Assembly: GCF_036370855.1 (NCBI RefSeq)
Contig: NC_088099.1
Span: 31,888,501 to 31,952,500, forward strand
Reading direction: 5' to 3'
DNA length: 64,000 bases
Origin: Dromaius novaehollandiae
Lineage: Eukaryota > Chordata > Aves > Casuariiformes > Dromaiidae
The notes beneath the pieces are model-generated. The model saw only the letters and a list, made by a program, of their open reading frames with translations. It was not told where the DNA came from and did no database searches. The position numbers were made by a program, and so were the translations under genes. Numbering within the stretch: the stretch's first letter is position 1; the number at the start of each line of letters is the position of its first letter. Positions 27,101 to 39,879 of this stretch are shown in pieces.

Positions 27101-30100
27101 AACTTCATGGCTATCAAGTGAATTCCTCCAGACAAATTAATTTAAAATTCCTTTAAAAAATGCAGTCTGTCTACTATCAGAGGCAGCCACTGTGGTATAT
27201 ACTGCAGTCAAGTGCAATCTCACTGGCTGCACAGAGATTTGGAGCTGGACAGCACGACCTGTTCTGTGGCCCCTCAGGGAACAATTTGGTTTAGTGTATA
27301 AAACAACAATCTGGTCTCAAGGCTCTGGACCCAGGGTCCTGGCAACCTCCACTTTTCCAGCATCTCTCCCTGGCTTTCCTCAAACGCTGTGTGGCTGACT
27401 GACCGCTTTGGAGAACAGCTACCTTGAAGGCAGGTACTGAAAACACTATGAAGCACCAAGCCACAGAGATGCCAAGAGCTGCTTGCAAGGTGCCAAGTGA
27501 TTGAAATCCCCAGATGAAAGTCTCTGGCAGTGGAAGATTTTCAAGATCTCAGAACATAGAAAGATGAAATCCTAGAGCAGTAAGAAAAGAAATTAATAGA
27601 AGCCAACAGCAAATGAGGTGGAGAAAAAAAGAGTTCAGAAGATCACTGATTCAAGGAATAATAGAAATGTCATGATTAATCAGTGTAAGCCTGAACTTCA
27701 ATTACATAATGGATTCATTATCTAATGAAACACCAAATGTACTCAAACTACAATATTCTTCTTTAAGACAGGACTCAGAATGCCAGTGGATATTTTCTTC
27801 CCCCAAACCTTCCTCTGTAGGCATCCTTTTAACAACTGTCCATGGCAAAACATTTCTAGCTGCAAAGCGAATTGTGTAGGTAAAAGTTTACAGATCTTAC
27901 AGCTATGAATACTTTTTCTTAACAATTACAGAGTAATAAAATGGTTAAGGAGAGCCAAATGAACATTTTAAGCTATAATTACTTTCTGATTGTGAGATCA
28001 CTGAATGTATCACTCCTTATTACAGAATAACAACTTAGTTAATTATACTGTGTGGGCAAATGAATCAGCACTTTAAGATTGATGGGTTGGGTTTATGTCA
28101 AAAAATGTATTTGACTTTTCTCCCTTTTCATCTCAAGTCAGAAATTATTTTATAACTCTCAAGTGATAAATAATTGTGTGAGGCTTAGCAGATATAAGAA
28201 CAGCTCCATGACAGAAGAATATTAGCAATTATCTCCTTCTATCTTTCTTATGATGCTTTGCTCTTGGAAGTCTTCTGTGGCAACACAATCCTTCAAATTA
28301 AACTGGATACACTTGAAGGAAATTGAAGGAAGAGCTCTTACTCCTCTTTCTTTCAAGTCCTGACAAAGACTGAACATGGTTTTATTCTTCCACTGTCTTA
28401 CATTATTTCTTTCCTGTATCCTCTTTCTATGATTTAGACTACAAAAGGCTCCCATCCCTTCCCTAAGCAATATACTCTGATGCAAAATATAAACAACAGT
28501 TTGTATGTGTAACTATGCCATTTGAAAAGGAACCAAAACATTACATACACATAGGCAATGGAAACATGCAGGAAGTTAAAAGTGAGAAGCATAAGATATA
28601 AGCTAAATATCATCATTTGAACACATTATATTTGCAAGAAATTGGGTCGACAATCTATAGAAGACCAAACAAAGGCTCCAAGTATACCAGCCACTTCTCT
28701 GCAAGTGTATCTTCAAAATTTTTTTTTATCACTATATAAGCACATGAAGAGCCAGATGCTAAAGGGAAATGCTCATCCACTGACAAATGACTGTCTGTAG
28801 ACTAACTGTAAAGAGTTCCCCAAAGCTATCTCATTTGTTTCTAGATTAATTATTAGTGTGCATTAGAGTCGGAACCATTTTTAGAGTTTGGGATCATATT
28901 CTACTAAGTCTCAGCCATACTCTGTTCTGGCAATAAAATCCTTCTCAGCAGCAGTTGAGTCAATCCTCCAGATGATCTACACTAGAAAAAATGTATATAT
29001 ATTCAAGGGTTAAAATAACCTGAAATGGAAACACTTTGCCTTCCTCAGGTAAAGAGACTCAGACTAAAGTCTGTTCTTAACTCTGGTTAGGAACTGAAGG
29101 CACAGGAGCCTTTCATGACCAGGCAACATAGTAGGTTTTGATCAAATCCAATAGAATCCAATGGAAGATGTTTTCAACACAGAACATCAATTTCAAAATA
29201 TTTGCTGATCTATTTCTTTCCCATATGATAAAAGAATACGATCATCAAAGTGAAAAAGACCAGTGATCCGTCCGAGTTGTATCCTGGCTCTACCCAGTAG
29301 CTAATGATGGATGCTCCTTCAACTTAATTCTGCAATATCATATCATACAGAAAATGCCTTCTTGATCTCAAGATAATTACACTGATCACCTCAATGATTA
29401 TCAGCATAATCAGTGACAAGTCTTGCAATTTAATCTTGATAACTGCATCTGGTGACTGCAGATGGTGTCCTTGTCCAAATGAAAATCTCATTCTTATTTT
29501 GCAAAGCACAAATCTAACGCCCTGCAAAAGGAAATGCGTTATCACAATCTAATAGGCCTAAGATGAGCAAGGTCCAGACTGTCAAGAGACCTTCCCTTTG
29601 CTTTTAAAGGCACTTATTTGGTTCTGCATACTTTTACCTTCAGGATCATTTCAGATTCATCCAAATGCTCCTGCAACTTACCAGACAGTGGGAAGAGAGA
29701 AGAGGCATCACTGTAATTAGGCTAGGGAAGCTGTGCTGATAATAAAGTCAGCAAGGCAGAAATAAGCTTGCAAACCTGAGGGGAGCATTCAGCAAGGAAC
29801 ATGCTAGTGGCTCTGTAAAGTTGCCTATGGTTGCATGAAGCAACCAGCAAGACAGCTGCTGTCTGAAGTTATCTTGGCACTGGGGAGTCCTGGAAGGAAT
29901 AAGCTCTCTGTTACAGACTCCAAAGAAAGTTGGGGAAGGGAGCGGAAAAATGAAGCAGGGCACGGCTGAAAGCTGCTTCTTCCATCCAATCCTTTGCCAC
30001 AGAAAAGCTCCCAGTGAACTGCTGCGGGTCACGGCAAATTAGGCCATCTCTGGGGTTTGACCCTTCTCATGGAAATACAGATGTGAGCAGAAAGTGCCAC

Positions 30101-30608
30101 CAAGATAGTTTAGTATCTACTTTCACACACTCTTGCTTTCCACTGGGATCTGCATTACCCCGTGTTAAGCCATGGGAGCCCAAGGCTGATCCTTTCCACG
30201 CACAACTGCCCAGTGACACAAATACAGAGTGATAATCCACGACACAAGGGATTTGTAAGGAAAGAAGGCATGACTGAAGAACTTACTACTGAAATGAAAC
30301 AATCTGATTAATATCCACAAGATGAGACCACAAAGAAAAGGAACATATTCCCAGAGCAATTACTCCGTAAGAAAAAGTCTGAAAGGGGAGAAAGAAACCA
30401 CAAGCTAAATTAACAATCAGGGATGGCACTTCAGAAGAGTACCTTGGCAGTTATTCATTCAGCTCCCTGTGCTTCAAAATTTGCTAGCTGCAGAATAACA
30501 GGACCTTTAAGGGACAAGAAGCATTCAAAAGTAAAGTGTCTGATAAAAAAAGCAAAAAATTAGAATGTATAACTTTTTTAAACAAAGGAAGCCTATTGAG
30601 TTTGAAAT

Positions 30609-30638
30609 TTCCAAAATTAAAAGTTCCAAAATTAAAAT
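30609..30638. repeat. 15-bp tandem duplication
   Basis: TTCCAAAATTAAAAG is repeated twice in direct tandem, the second copy differing only at its last base. Confidence 0.85.
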
Positions 30639-31012
30639 GAGGGCTCAGCACCCCAAGTTTCTACTAAAGAAATTAAAATAGTGAAGTAACAATAAGTTTC
30701 AGAAAATAGAGAAAGGGACAGCAAGTATGGAATAATTATGAGATCAATAAGCAATTAAGCAATTTTAAGAAGACATCCAAATGACCTTCTGGAATCAAGG
30801 GCCAGACTGAGTTAACTACAAGCCATTCGGACTTGTCAAAGAAACATGTTGATCAGTGATGATGGTTTGGCTGGGTTAATGGTTATAAAACCTGCACATT
30901 AGCACCTGCACCACTGAGAGAGCAAAGAGTACATCTACAACAACACACATACATATATACTTTCTGTTTCTGTGCAGAAATCGAGCTAAGGTATCATAAG
31001 CCTCTTCGACAG

Positions 31013-31037
31013 TGTGTGGTTTGTGTCAAACCACATA
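31013..31037. other. Short perfect hairpin
   Basis: TGTGGTTTG and CAAACCACA form a 9-bp perfect stem, extendable to 11 bp with one G-U pair, around a 3-base loop. It is too short for a typical miRNA precursor. Confidence 0.6.
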
Positions 31038-31469
31038 CCAATAAGACCACATCCCCACTTTTAACATTTTAATCCATAAGCAGCTTCAAATAACTGTCTT
31101 TTTCATCAGCTTGCTAGAGAAACATCTTTTCTCCTTCAATGTATGCCACAGTACCTAGCTAATAATAGATTTTATTTCTATATTTAAATATCATTATACC
31201 TCTAAAAGCTGAACGTGAGATAGTCTGGAAGAACTAGACAGGGAGCTTTTGTACTTCTGTGAAAGCAAGACTAGGAGTTTCCCACCAGGACCTACCAGTC
31301 ACTTTTAGCTCTGATGGTTGCTATCAGTATTAGTGCCCAAGAAAAAGGATAGCACAAACACAACCTCTGCAGCTCTGTTTCCGCTGAGGATCTCCCAGAC
31401 AAGTGAAATCTAGTAGCGGAAAGCTTTATATGATCTTGTGCTGGCAGCATTTCATTAATTAAGTGTTTT

Positions 31470-31715
31470 CAGCCATATGGAACCATAACATTATCTAATC
31501 TGACCCCCTGCCTATCGCATGATGTTTCATTTTACCAGTAAATCTCATATCATGCCCAGTAATTTAGGTCAGCCTAAAGCACACCAGAACCCAGGAGACC
31601 ACTGTGTGCCCAAGGCGAGCAACAGGAGGTGCCAGGATGCCTTCAAAGGGGTTCAAACACACAGAGAAAAACTCAATTCCATCCAAGTCCAGCATAATAG
31701 TTAAAATCTCTTTTC
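31470..31715 (-). mobile_element. Old CR1-like 3' fragment
   Basis: The plus strand reads TATCTAATCTGACCCCCTGC at 31493-31512, followed by CCCAGTAATTTAGG and CAGCCTAAAGCAC. This is the reverse complement of the 3' end of an old amniote CR1-type LINE (consensus: TCTAGTCTGACCTCCTG, then CCCAGTAATTCCTG, then AGCTAGAGCAT). The match fades toward 31,715. It is non-coding and strongly decayed. Confidence 0.55.
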
Positions 31716-33529
31716 CAGGAAGAAACCACTCTAACGGAAATGCCCACTCCACCTGAATCTAGACACTAAACAGGAATTACACAGGTTTTCAAAAGAAAGT
31801 CTGTAGTGAAAGGTATTGTTACGCTGCTCAGCAGAGTTGTATGTTACCACCTGACTCCAAACGAGGATTAGAAACACTGGCTGTTCCTTCACACGCTGCT
31901 GAGTTACATCAGGTGCTCAGCTGCCATTAAAGGACTTTGCAAATTACATGTGTTTCACCTAAGCAACAGTCAACATGTTTTCATTCTGAAATGACTGCTC
32001 TGGATCATACCAAAAGTCTCCCAAGAAGTCAGGTAAAATCCTTTTATTTTTTTAAACCATACAGTATTTCTCCAAAGTCAGCTAAAGCTTACAGTATAAG
32101 TTTCTTTTCTGAGGATGCGTAATGATAGCAAGTCGATATTACAAGTTGATGTAGGAGACTGAAATTCTCTGAAGGTTCTCTGACCTTTATTCAGCAAAAT
32201 ATTTAGCCTGGTTGCAATTTAGCAGCTTGGTGAGAGGCATGCCTTAAATGTTCAGAGGGCTGAAATAAAAGTTGTTTATCAACAATTGCTAAATAATAGG
32301 AACAACTCTAAAGAAAAATGGATCGGCATTTCTCGGTGGAAATAAACACCAGTCTTCATTAGACATGAAGTCTTGTTGTACTAAAAACCAAGACACTTCT
32401 GCTAGATATTGAGTGAGCAGAGATTTTCCAGTCAGTCAGTCATTCGTCCCAAGGAGAAAAGAAATCTCCTGGATAGCAAAGAGAAGTGCTGCAATGGCTG
32501 CCTCCAAGATGAGAACAAACCACCAAGGTCACTCTTACTCTAAAGGAAAAGATGTCTTTATTAGCAGCACTGGAGCACAAGAGGAAGAGCTTCAAACTCA
32601 GTTCAATAAAACCCTTATTTTAAAGACAAGAATATATCAGCTATTTGTGTGTCCCCATAGAAGTTATACAGCCAAGTTGACTTTGGCGGAGCTAACTAAT
32701 ACAAAAAGCAGGAGTTGTGAAGAAAAAAAAGGACTTGATTAGCTGGGCAATGATCCAGTGAGCAAGACACTGGAGGCTGCAAGTTCACAGCCGAAGAAGC
32801 TTAGGTAGAAATAATTTATAGCAAATTAAGTTAGGTCATGATAATGAAATTTAAAGGCAAGTGGGACATGATTTATTTTACTAAGGCTTGTTGAAAAGTG
32901 AAAACCAAGCAGAGCCAACAGGAAGGCTAATTTAACTCTGGTTACAGTTAGTACTGGCACTGAGATAAACTTAACTTGATGTATTTAGAATGGGAAAGGG
33001 AACTGAAGGACTGCTTTTCCTTTTAAATCCTTACTCTGCTCATGTAAATTGCAGGGGAAAGCAGGGCAAATTCTATGCTGAGTTGTGTGCAAGTTTCTAA
33101 TATTTGTTTCCTAATTTTAAAGCACCCGCTCACTCGGCCCTCTGCCTGCACTCTTCTGCATGCTCACCCTCCTCCTCCCCAAGCCCTTGGTGCCCTGCAA
33201 GTTCTGTACCCACTACTGCTATCACATGAGGTAGTCAGTATGCCCCAAGCTCAAAGTCAGGACAGAATGCAATGAATGCAGTGAAAATGCATGATCCCAG
33301 CTGTCCACAGCGATCACAGCCCTTGGATCTCATCTCCAAAAGAGCAGGGGAGGACCCATTCCCTGCCATCCACGCTACCAATGCTCTCTGCCCACTGGTT
33401 CACTGGCAGCGCTGAAACCACTTCTCCTGCTGCCCCATAAGCACAGCCCCCTTCTGCTGGCACCTCCTCCAGCATCAGCCCTCTCCTGTTTTAGGCAGCT
33501 GTATGTTGGCCACTGTGGCACAACATTGA

Positions 33530-34492
33530 AACTGGGTCCAGGGGTCAATACGGGGGCCAATACTGCTTAATCTCTTCATCAGCGACCTGGAAGATGGGAC
33601 TAAATGCACCCTCAGCAAGTTTGCAGATGATACACAGCCGGGAGGAGTGGCTGATACACCAGAAGCCTGTGCTGCCATTCAAAGGGTGGCTGGAGAGACA
33701 GGCAGAGAGGAACCTCATGAAGTTCAACAGAGGAAAATGCACCTAGGGAGGAATAATCCCACGCACCAGTACAGGCTGGAGGCTGACCTGCTGAAGAGCA
33801 GCTTTGCAGATCCTGGTGGGGGGGATCCTGGTGGACCATAAATTGACCATGAACTAGCAATGCATCTTCATGGCAAAGAAGACCAACGGCATCCTGGACT
33901 GCATTAGGCAGAGCTTCACCAGCAGGTCAAAGGAGGTGATCCTTCCCCTCTATTCAGCACTGGTAAGACCACATCTGGAGTGCTGGGTCCAGTTCTGGGC
34001 TCCCCAGTACAAGAAAGACATGGACTTACTGAAGTGAGTCCAGCAAAGGGACACAAAGATGATTAAGGGACTGGAGTACCTCTCATACAAGCATAGGTTG
34101 AGAAAGCTGGGACTGTTCAGCCTGAAGAAGAGAAGGCTCAGGGGGCAATCTTATCAGTGTGTATAAATGTCTGATGAGATGGTGTAAGGAAGACGGAGTC
34201 AGCCTCTTCTCAGTGATGTCCAGTGACAGGATGAGAGGCAATGGGCACAGACGGAAACACAGGAAATTCCCCTTGAACACAAGAAAACACTTTTTATTCT
34301 GAGGTGACAGAGCACTGGAATTGGTTGCCCAGAGAGGTTGTAGCGTCTCCATCCTTGGAGATATTCAAAACCCAACTGGACATGGTCCTGGGCAACCAAC
34401 TCTAGCTAACTTTGCTTCAGCAGGGAGTTGGACCAGATCATCTCCAGAGGTCCCTTCCAAACACAACTATTCTGTGATTCTGTTCTGTGATT
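33530..34492 (+). mobile_element. CR1 LINE, 5'-truncated copy (3' end of ORF2 plus tail)
   Basis: About 960 bases match the 3' part of an avian CR1 non-LTR retrotransposon. The eroded reverse-transcriptase frame shows LSKFADDTQ, with the catalytic FADD box at 33620-33631. It is followed by recognisable CR1 text (for example the CCTCATGAAGTTCAACA and GGTTGCCCAGAGAGGTTGT stretches), then the usual end with ATTCTGTGATTCTGT at about 34468-34484. Many in-frame stops and indels make it dead. A 15-base-period duplication of GATCCTGGTGG lies at 33809-33834. The true 5' edge may be a few tens of bases off. It seems only moderately diverged, so it is younger than the other CR1 relics here. Confidence 0.93.
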
Positions 34493-34608
34493 AATCCACC
34501 AAAAGTTTGGTACACTTTTGGATAGAGGTGAACCAGCTCCTGCACCATAACAGCATGGAGAGACACAGGCAATTGAAGAAGGCTGTGCCTGAGCTGCTGA
34601 GTGAGACC

Positions 34609-34623
34609 GGGGGGGGGGGGGGG
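34609..34623. repeat. G15 homopolymer
   Basis: Fifteen consecutive G lie about 115 bases past the CR1 end. The length may be misassembled, and the run could form a G-quadruplex-type structure. Confidence 0.9.
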
Positions 34624-35351
34624 TTAAGCTGAATACAAAATGCAGCAGTGTCTCGGCCATCTGGAGATGCCACCCTGGCCATGACAGGGCAGTGCCTAGG
34701 CAGGGAGAGGTGGAGACAGGCGCACAGATCCCCAACAGGCAAATCCACACAGGTGGCCAGTCTATTTTAAGATGAAATGAACTGTGACCATCACCTTGAG
34801 TCTGGAGGCCTGCTTCAGTGGGGGCTCACCTGCCGAGTTCGGACAGGATGGACACCAACATCTGCACTACAACCCCCCTGCCCGCCAGCAAGAAGTACAA
34901 GGGAGAAGGATGGAAATCCCTAATAGAAAATATGCTCTTGGTGGTGCTGTCCCTTTGCAGGTAACTAGAAAACAGCAGTGCAATCCTGTCACAGAAGCAA
35001 CTGGGTGGCTCAGTGCCCCACACCAGTAAGAGGGAGGCTACCCTCCTTGTTTTTATTGTGGAGGGTTTTATGAGTTAACGCAACAGGTTATCAGGCAACA
35101 GCCCTAGCTTTGGCTTCAACTGTGAACAGTTGTGGTGCCACTATGTCCTCAACTGTCCCTCCTGCTATCCACCTGCCTCTCCCTCTTCACACTGTGAAAA
35201 ATGGCAGTTGAATGGGAAAAGAAATAGCCACTTTATAATGGATGAATGCAGCAGTTTGCAAGAGGGACAGAGAGTAATGAAAAAGCGTTAATATTGAAGT
35301 AATAAAGCTTGTGGCCATTTTTCAGTCTGAAATGCATAACACCATAAAACA

Positions 35352-35445
35352 ATGCTTAAGGCACTCACTTCTGTTCCAAACCACCTGCATGTTCAAGCAC
35401 CCTGCTAATAGCACAGAAGTTGCTTATTACTAGCCTCATTTTAGT
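35352..35445 (+). mobile_element. Possible tRNA-derived or MIR SINE head
   Basis: The plus strand contains TGCTTAAGGCACTCACTTCTG, then ATGTTCAAGCACCCTGC, in the order of the A-box and B-box parts of MIR-like SINEs (GTGGTTAAGGCACT then GGTTCAAGTCCCTGC). It is heavily diverged and has no clear 3' CORE part. Confidence 0.35.
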
Positions 35446-37370
35446 CTGATTCCAGGAGGGTAATAAAATAGAATTTTTTCACTCAGCACAAGAGCCCAGG
35501 TAGCCTCGGATTTTCTTCGGTATGTCTAGCTTTACTGTGTCAACTGCAATTCTTGTCCAGTCACTAATCCATTCATTGCTATAAAGATGTGTAAAAATCA
35601 CTTTGGAGCAAATGGAAACCATCCCCAGTGCCTGGCATACAGATAAATGGCATACAGATGCCATTCATCCTGTTTGGTTCCTGAAACAACAACTCTTGGT
35701 GAGGTGTGTTTAATATAACTTATGATAGCTGCTTTCTCTGCCAGTATGTGTCCCTTGTATCCATGCACTTTCCCCAAAATGTCTTGGGTGGTGGAAGGTG
35801 AAATAAGATTCCTCTCCTGAGACAATTTCTTCCAAAAAACATAATGAAAAAGCAATGAAATGTAACGGCAGAGCAAATAAATGAAGGGAATAGCATTCTT
35901 TTGAAATTAAGAGTTATGCTTTACGTGTTTTTTTACTTGTTTGCATGTTTTTTAATAAAAGCATATGCATTCAAAGACACTCACCAGCTTTTTTTCCTCT
36001 CTGTCAGAAACAAACGCTAAGATTTAGGGGCTCCTTACAGAGATGGCCCAGCAACTAAGAAAGTTTTCATCTCACTGACAGGACTACTAATTCAAGGACA
36101 AAAAGACAGAGGACAGAAGAGTAGTGATACTTTCAGAAATCCTCAAGGCATGAAAAAAAAAAAAAAAGAGCATGTGGAATTGCAGGAAAAGCAAAGAAGA
36201 AAGAAAAGAAGAAACTGCCATCACACTCGTTCTGCTCTCACCACGAAGTGAGGAAGCCAGGCATGAGAGTTTTGTGGGGACGTCTGAGAGACCACACTGG
36301 CTCTGGAGCTACCTGGTGAATTCCCTGGAACCTGCAGTGCAGTGCAGTGAAACTGCCAACCATTAACACACATTCTAAGTTACACAGGCTTACCAGGAAC
36401 TACATAGCAAGCCATGAATCAGCACACCATCAGCAGCATCAGCTTCCCATTGACTAACATGCCAGAGAGAGATGCGCTGATATGGTAAACAACCCATAGA
36501 GTGAAAAAGTATTACTCCATATTTACACATTTTCACCAAGAGAAGGGCACTGATAACTGCCCTCCTCCTTTTCCTCTTTTAGAAAATCAGGAAATTTCAA
36601 AGGTATCTTTACCGCTTTCATGCATGCAAGCCCTGTATCTGATTACTTGTGAACAGTCCAGGGCACCCACAGAAATCCACATGGGCTATGTACTATGAAG
36701 AACAGTAAAACAAATGGTAAAACAAAACCATGTTCCTTGAGAGAAGCATTTTCAGACCTACTTCTTTCCATGCTCCCCATCATAGGAAATGTTACACTGT
36801 TCATTCTCCTTCCCTTAGTTGCCTAAGACGCAGTGCCACACTGCTGCAGTAATACTGCAATGAATTCTCTGGGGTTAAAAAAACTGCTTCCCACAATCTT
36901 GAGGAAGAGCACACAAGGCACCTCATAAAAGGAAGGCTAGGAAGAGTGACATGTGCCACACTGAATGTGAAGAAATAAACCCAGATAGTCTCCTGACTTT
37001 CACAGCCACCACAGAAGTTGAGGAGAGACCATGTGCGAGTATCCATGGCATGGTTGTACTACAGCAGGCCAGGAGACTGTGTGCTAGCAAGCACGTGGTT
37101 ACTCAGTGCAAAGTCCTACAAAGCCATTATGACAGCTCACTTTGCCCATTTGCCTTCTCACTGGGAAACACGACTTTTCCTTTCTCTTCCCACCAAAGAA
37201 ACTGTCATCTTATAAATGAGAGTTCTCAAATTCTTCAGTGCTGCAACATTGAGATGTACTTTGTCTGAAGAATACATATTAAACGAAACATGTGGAAGTG
37301 CCAAGTCAAAAATCAGTACAACTTCATCTACAAAGTTAACTCACCATACCATCATTTCATATTATTAAAT

Positions 37371-37480
37371 ACTGTTATGGTTGCACAAACAACTTCATTA
37401 AGAATGAGTGGTTAATTCATCATCAATGATTTTAACGGCTGCTTTAATGTGACAATCATTTATTTATAATGAAATAAATA
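37371..37480. promoter_or_regulatory. Candidate conserved enhancer-like block
   Basis: Complex AT-rich sequence with repeated ATTA, ATCAATGATTTTA and ACAATCATTTATTTAT motifs, outside any recognised repeat. Composition-based guess only. Confidence 0.25.
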
Positions 37481-38724
37481 CTAGCCTTCTCTTGGAATGC
37501 TGGTAGCAAAATCAGATAAAAATATTCAATTTATAACCTTCTAATAATTATTTTATCTAAAGTTAGCAAGATATTCCCCATGCAAAATTCTGTATTACAA
37601 ATTTACTCAATAAAATGCACACCTGGCTCAAAACTTGAGAGAGATGAAGGAAAAAAAAGAGAAAAAAATCAGTTCACATCCTTCTCTTCACAATGGCATT
37701 CTTTCAGTTTAGTTATTTTTTATTTCTGCTGTGTTTTTCAATAATGTTTGTATTAAAGGTGTTGCTGCCATTTAAGTGGATTTTAAAATATTATTGGAGT
37801 GTACATGTTTTCTTATAAAATGGAATTTTATGAAAGTTATTTTTTATAAAATCTAACTTTTCAAAAACTTTAAAAAAATGTTAAAAATCCTGCAGAAATA
37901 AAATGAATTTGGATAAACCTTTATACAATATGACAATGTTTGCTTAAAATACAAAATTTTAGATAACACCTCTATTTTTCTGTCTTACTAAAAAGATGAC
38001 ATTTTTCCATCAGAATTTCTTCCATCTGAACCTTTCAATCAGTCCTCCTCAAAACGAAGGGAAGCTGGTCCTTCCTGATGCTGATGGTCACAGCAACTTG
38101 TGAGCAGAGCTACGAAGTGGCCCCACTTGATGCTGCTTTGTTGCAGACCTAGCTACAGTGGCAGAACTTCATTCTCCAGGAGAAAGACAACACGTGAGAG
38201 CTTCTGAGACAACACGTCTGATACGGGGCACATCAGAAACGGAACTCAATGAGCAAAACACACAGCGCGACTCTGGCTTACAAGACATGCAACAATGAAG
38301 ATATGCTGAAGGAAGCAAATGACCATTTTGCATAACATTGCCAGCAGAAAGCAGTCTTAAAGATTGCATAACTCCTCTTGCAAATAATTACCGCGACACA
38401 GGCAATCTTCCACGCTTTTTAGGACAGCGCCATGGTTCCCGCCCGCACCCTTTCCCACTGTGTGTGGGAAGAGGAGCTGTTGCTGTCAGACCTTTGCGTG
38501 GCGCTACGCTGACTCCTTATTGCTCCTTAGGCTCCAGAGAGCCACTGGCTGTTGAAGGAACCCTAAGAAACCGAAGGGCTTTTCTAAAGTTACTATTAGC
38601 CTACAGTCAGCGGAGGTGTGCTGGGAGAGTAGAGGCACCCTGCAGAAGATGGGCAGCTCTTCAGTTCGCAGGCCGTTCAATGGGAATACTCACATTTCTC
38701 TTTGAAAGACAGGGCTGACTTACG

Positions 38725-39100
38725 CTTCCCATTGGTGGTACAGAGGGAAGATCGGTGTTTTGGTCCTGTTAGCTGTGGGATTACCAAGCTGCTGCAGGGC
38801 TTTGAGCTCCGCAGAAGCCGGGAGCCTGAAATCTGCCTCCCACCATGGCCACATCCGTATTCGGAGAGGCAGCAGCTCCTGGAGCCCAGCACCTGCCTAG
38901 CTCGGGAGCTGTCAGGTCCCTGCCGAGCCGCAAACGGCATCTTCACTTTTTTCCCCTTTCCCAGTTTGACAGCCGCACAGAAATGCTTGTAGACTGGGAC
39001 TGTTATGCCTGCGCTAGCGTAAAACAGCTCGGCTCAGGCGCAGGTGACATCTCTCGACTGTAACACGAGCGTGACGGCAGACTAATTCATCTTGCTGCCG
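38725..39100 (-). other. Candidate alternative first exon of LRRC3B
   Basis: A GC-richer patch with scattered CpGs spans about 38,400-39,220 in the intron. On the minus strand it contains GGGAAGC followed by GTAAGT, a perfect consensus donor core (+ strand 38718-38723), with the GC-rich part lying upstream as an exon would. No start site or TATA box is recognised, so the upper boundary is arbitrary. It may equally be an unrelated lncRNA exon or a chance donor. Confidence 0.3.
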
Positions 39101-39497
39101 TGACACATTAAAGCTAGCTTTGAAATCTCCACGTTGCCTGTAGTCACTTCTGTTACACACCCCTGCGCAGCCAGCGCGCAGCCAGGCCAGCACAGCAGAG
39201 ACGGAAAGCACAGAATAACCACATTTTGGGTAGATTCATACTCCTTTGTGCACTAGAACTATTTTTTTTTCCAATGTAACCATGGAAAGACATTAATAGT
39301 TTAGCTTTAAATACCACTCTACCAACAGACTTTAAATCTATTTAATACACATATTCTGCAAAGAACTGGTTTGCATTTAAAGCACTATAAGCATATCTCT
39401 GGTATACAGAGATACAGTAGTCTGAGGGCCTAGACTACTACCAGAGAAAAGGCAGTCAATTTAAAAGATGTTTCTTTCTTTAATACTCTGTTCTCAG

Positions 39498-39545
39498 GAC
39501 TAGACAAATCCAGAGGTCTTTTCCATACTCAGCCATTCTGTGATT
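39498..39545 (+). mobile_element. CR1 tail fragment
   Basis: A short plus-strand piece reads GACTAGACAAATCCAGAGG, TCTTTTCCATACTCAGCC, then ATTCTGTGATTA. It matches the last roughly 45 bases of bird CR1 (GACTAGATGATCTCCAGAGG, CCCTTCCAACC, ATTCTGTGATT). Nothing further upstream is clearly CR1, as expected of an extreme 5'-truncated insertion. Confidence 0.7.
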
Positions 39546-39879
39546 ATGTCCAAGTATGTTAAACAAAACATCTGCAAGAACTACAGTTCAGGGAAAAATA
39601 TCTAAATGTAGTGAATAACTTCAGTTACTTGAGAGAGAGTGAGTTCCACACCTTGCAGTACACCGTTTAAGTCCTACTGAACCATGCTTTTGTTTCCTGT
39701 TCATGTCATACATGGCTGTAAAGTCTATGTTGTCCGTATGGAAAAGATGCATTTCACAGGGCACTTCACTTACAACAGGGAGTTATACACACATGCCCCC
39801 AAAAGCAGAATTTAGGTGTAAAAGTTTTGCACCCTTTAGCTAGGTTTATGAAACTTCCTAATATTGAGCATAGTTTCCA

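Larger units (their letters stand above)
21141..31469. other. LRRC3B: Intron interior, nothing recognised
   Basis: About 10 kb of AT-rich intronic DNA. A possible very decayed palindromic repeat lies near 21,255-21,345. The longest open frame (24115-24702, minus) is hydrophobic but matches no family I know and lies opposite purine-rich DNA. Confidence 0.5.
34493..38400. other. LRRC3B: Intron interior, mostly nothing recognised
   Basis: The first roughly 700 bases after the CR1 stay GC-richer than the intron average and contain the G15 run. The rest is AT-rich, with one possible SINE head at 35352, an A15 run at 36153-36167 and very AT-rich DNA from 37,500 to 38,000. Confidence 0.5.

Noticed and set aside
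31013..31037. miRNA precursor
   Set aside because: The stem is only 9-11 bp with a 3-base loop, too short for Drosha/Dicer processing.
33530..34492. Active CR1 element
   Set aside because: It is 5'-truncated, lacks the endonuclease region and has multiple stops and indels in the reverse-transcriptase frame.
36153..36167. A15 run as the tail of a processed pseudogene
   Set aside because: No recognisable mRNA-derived sequence lies upstream and no target-site duplication was seen.
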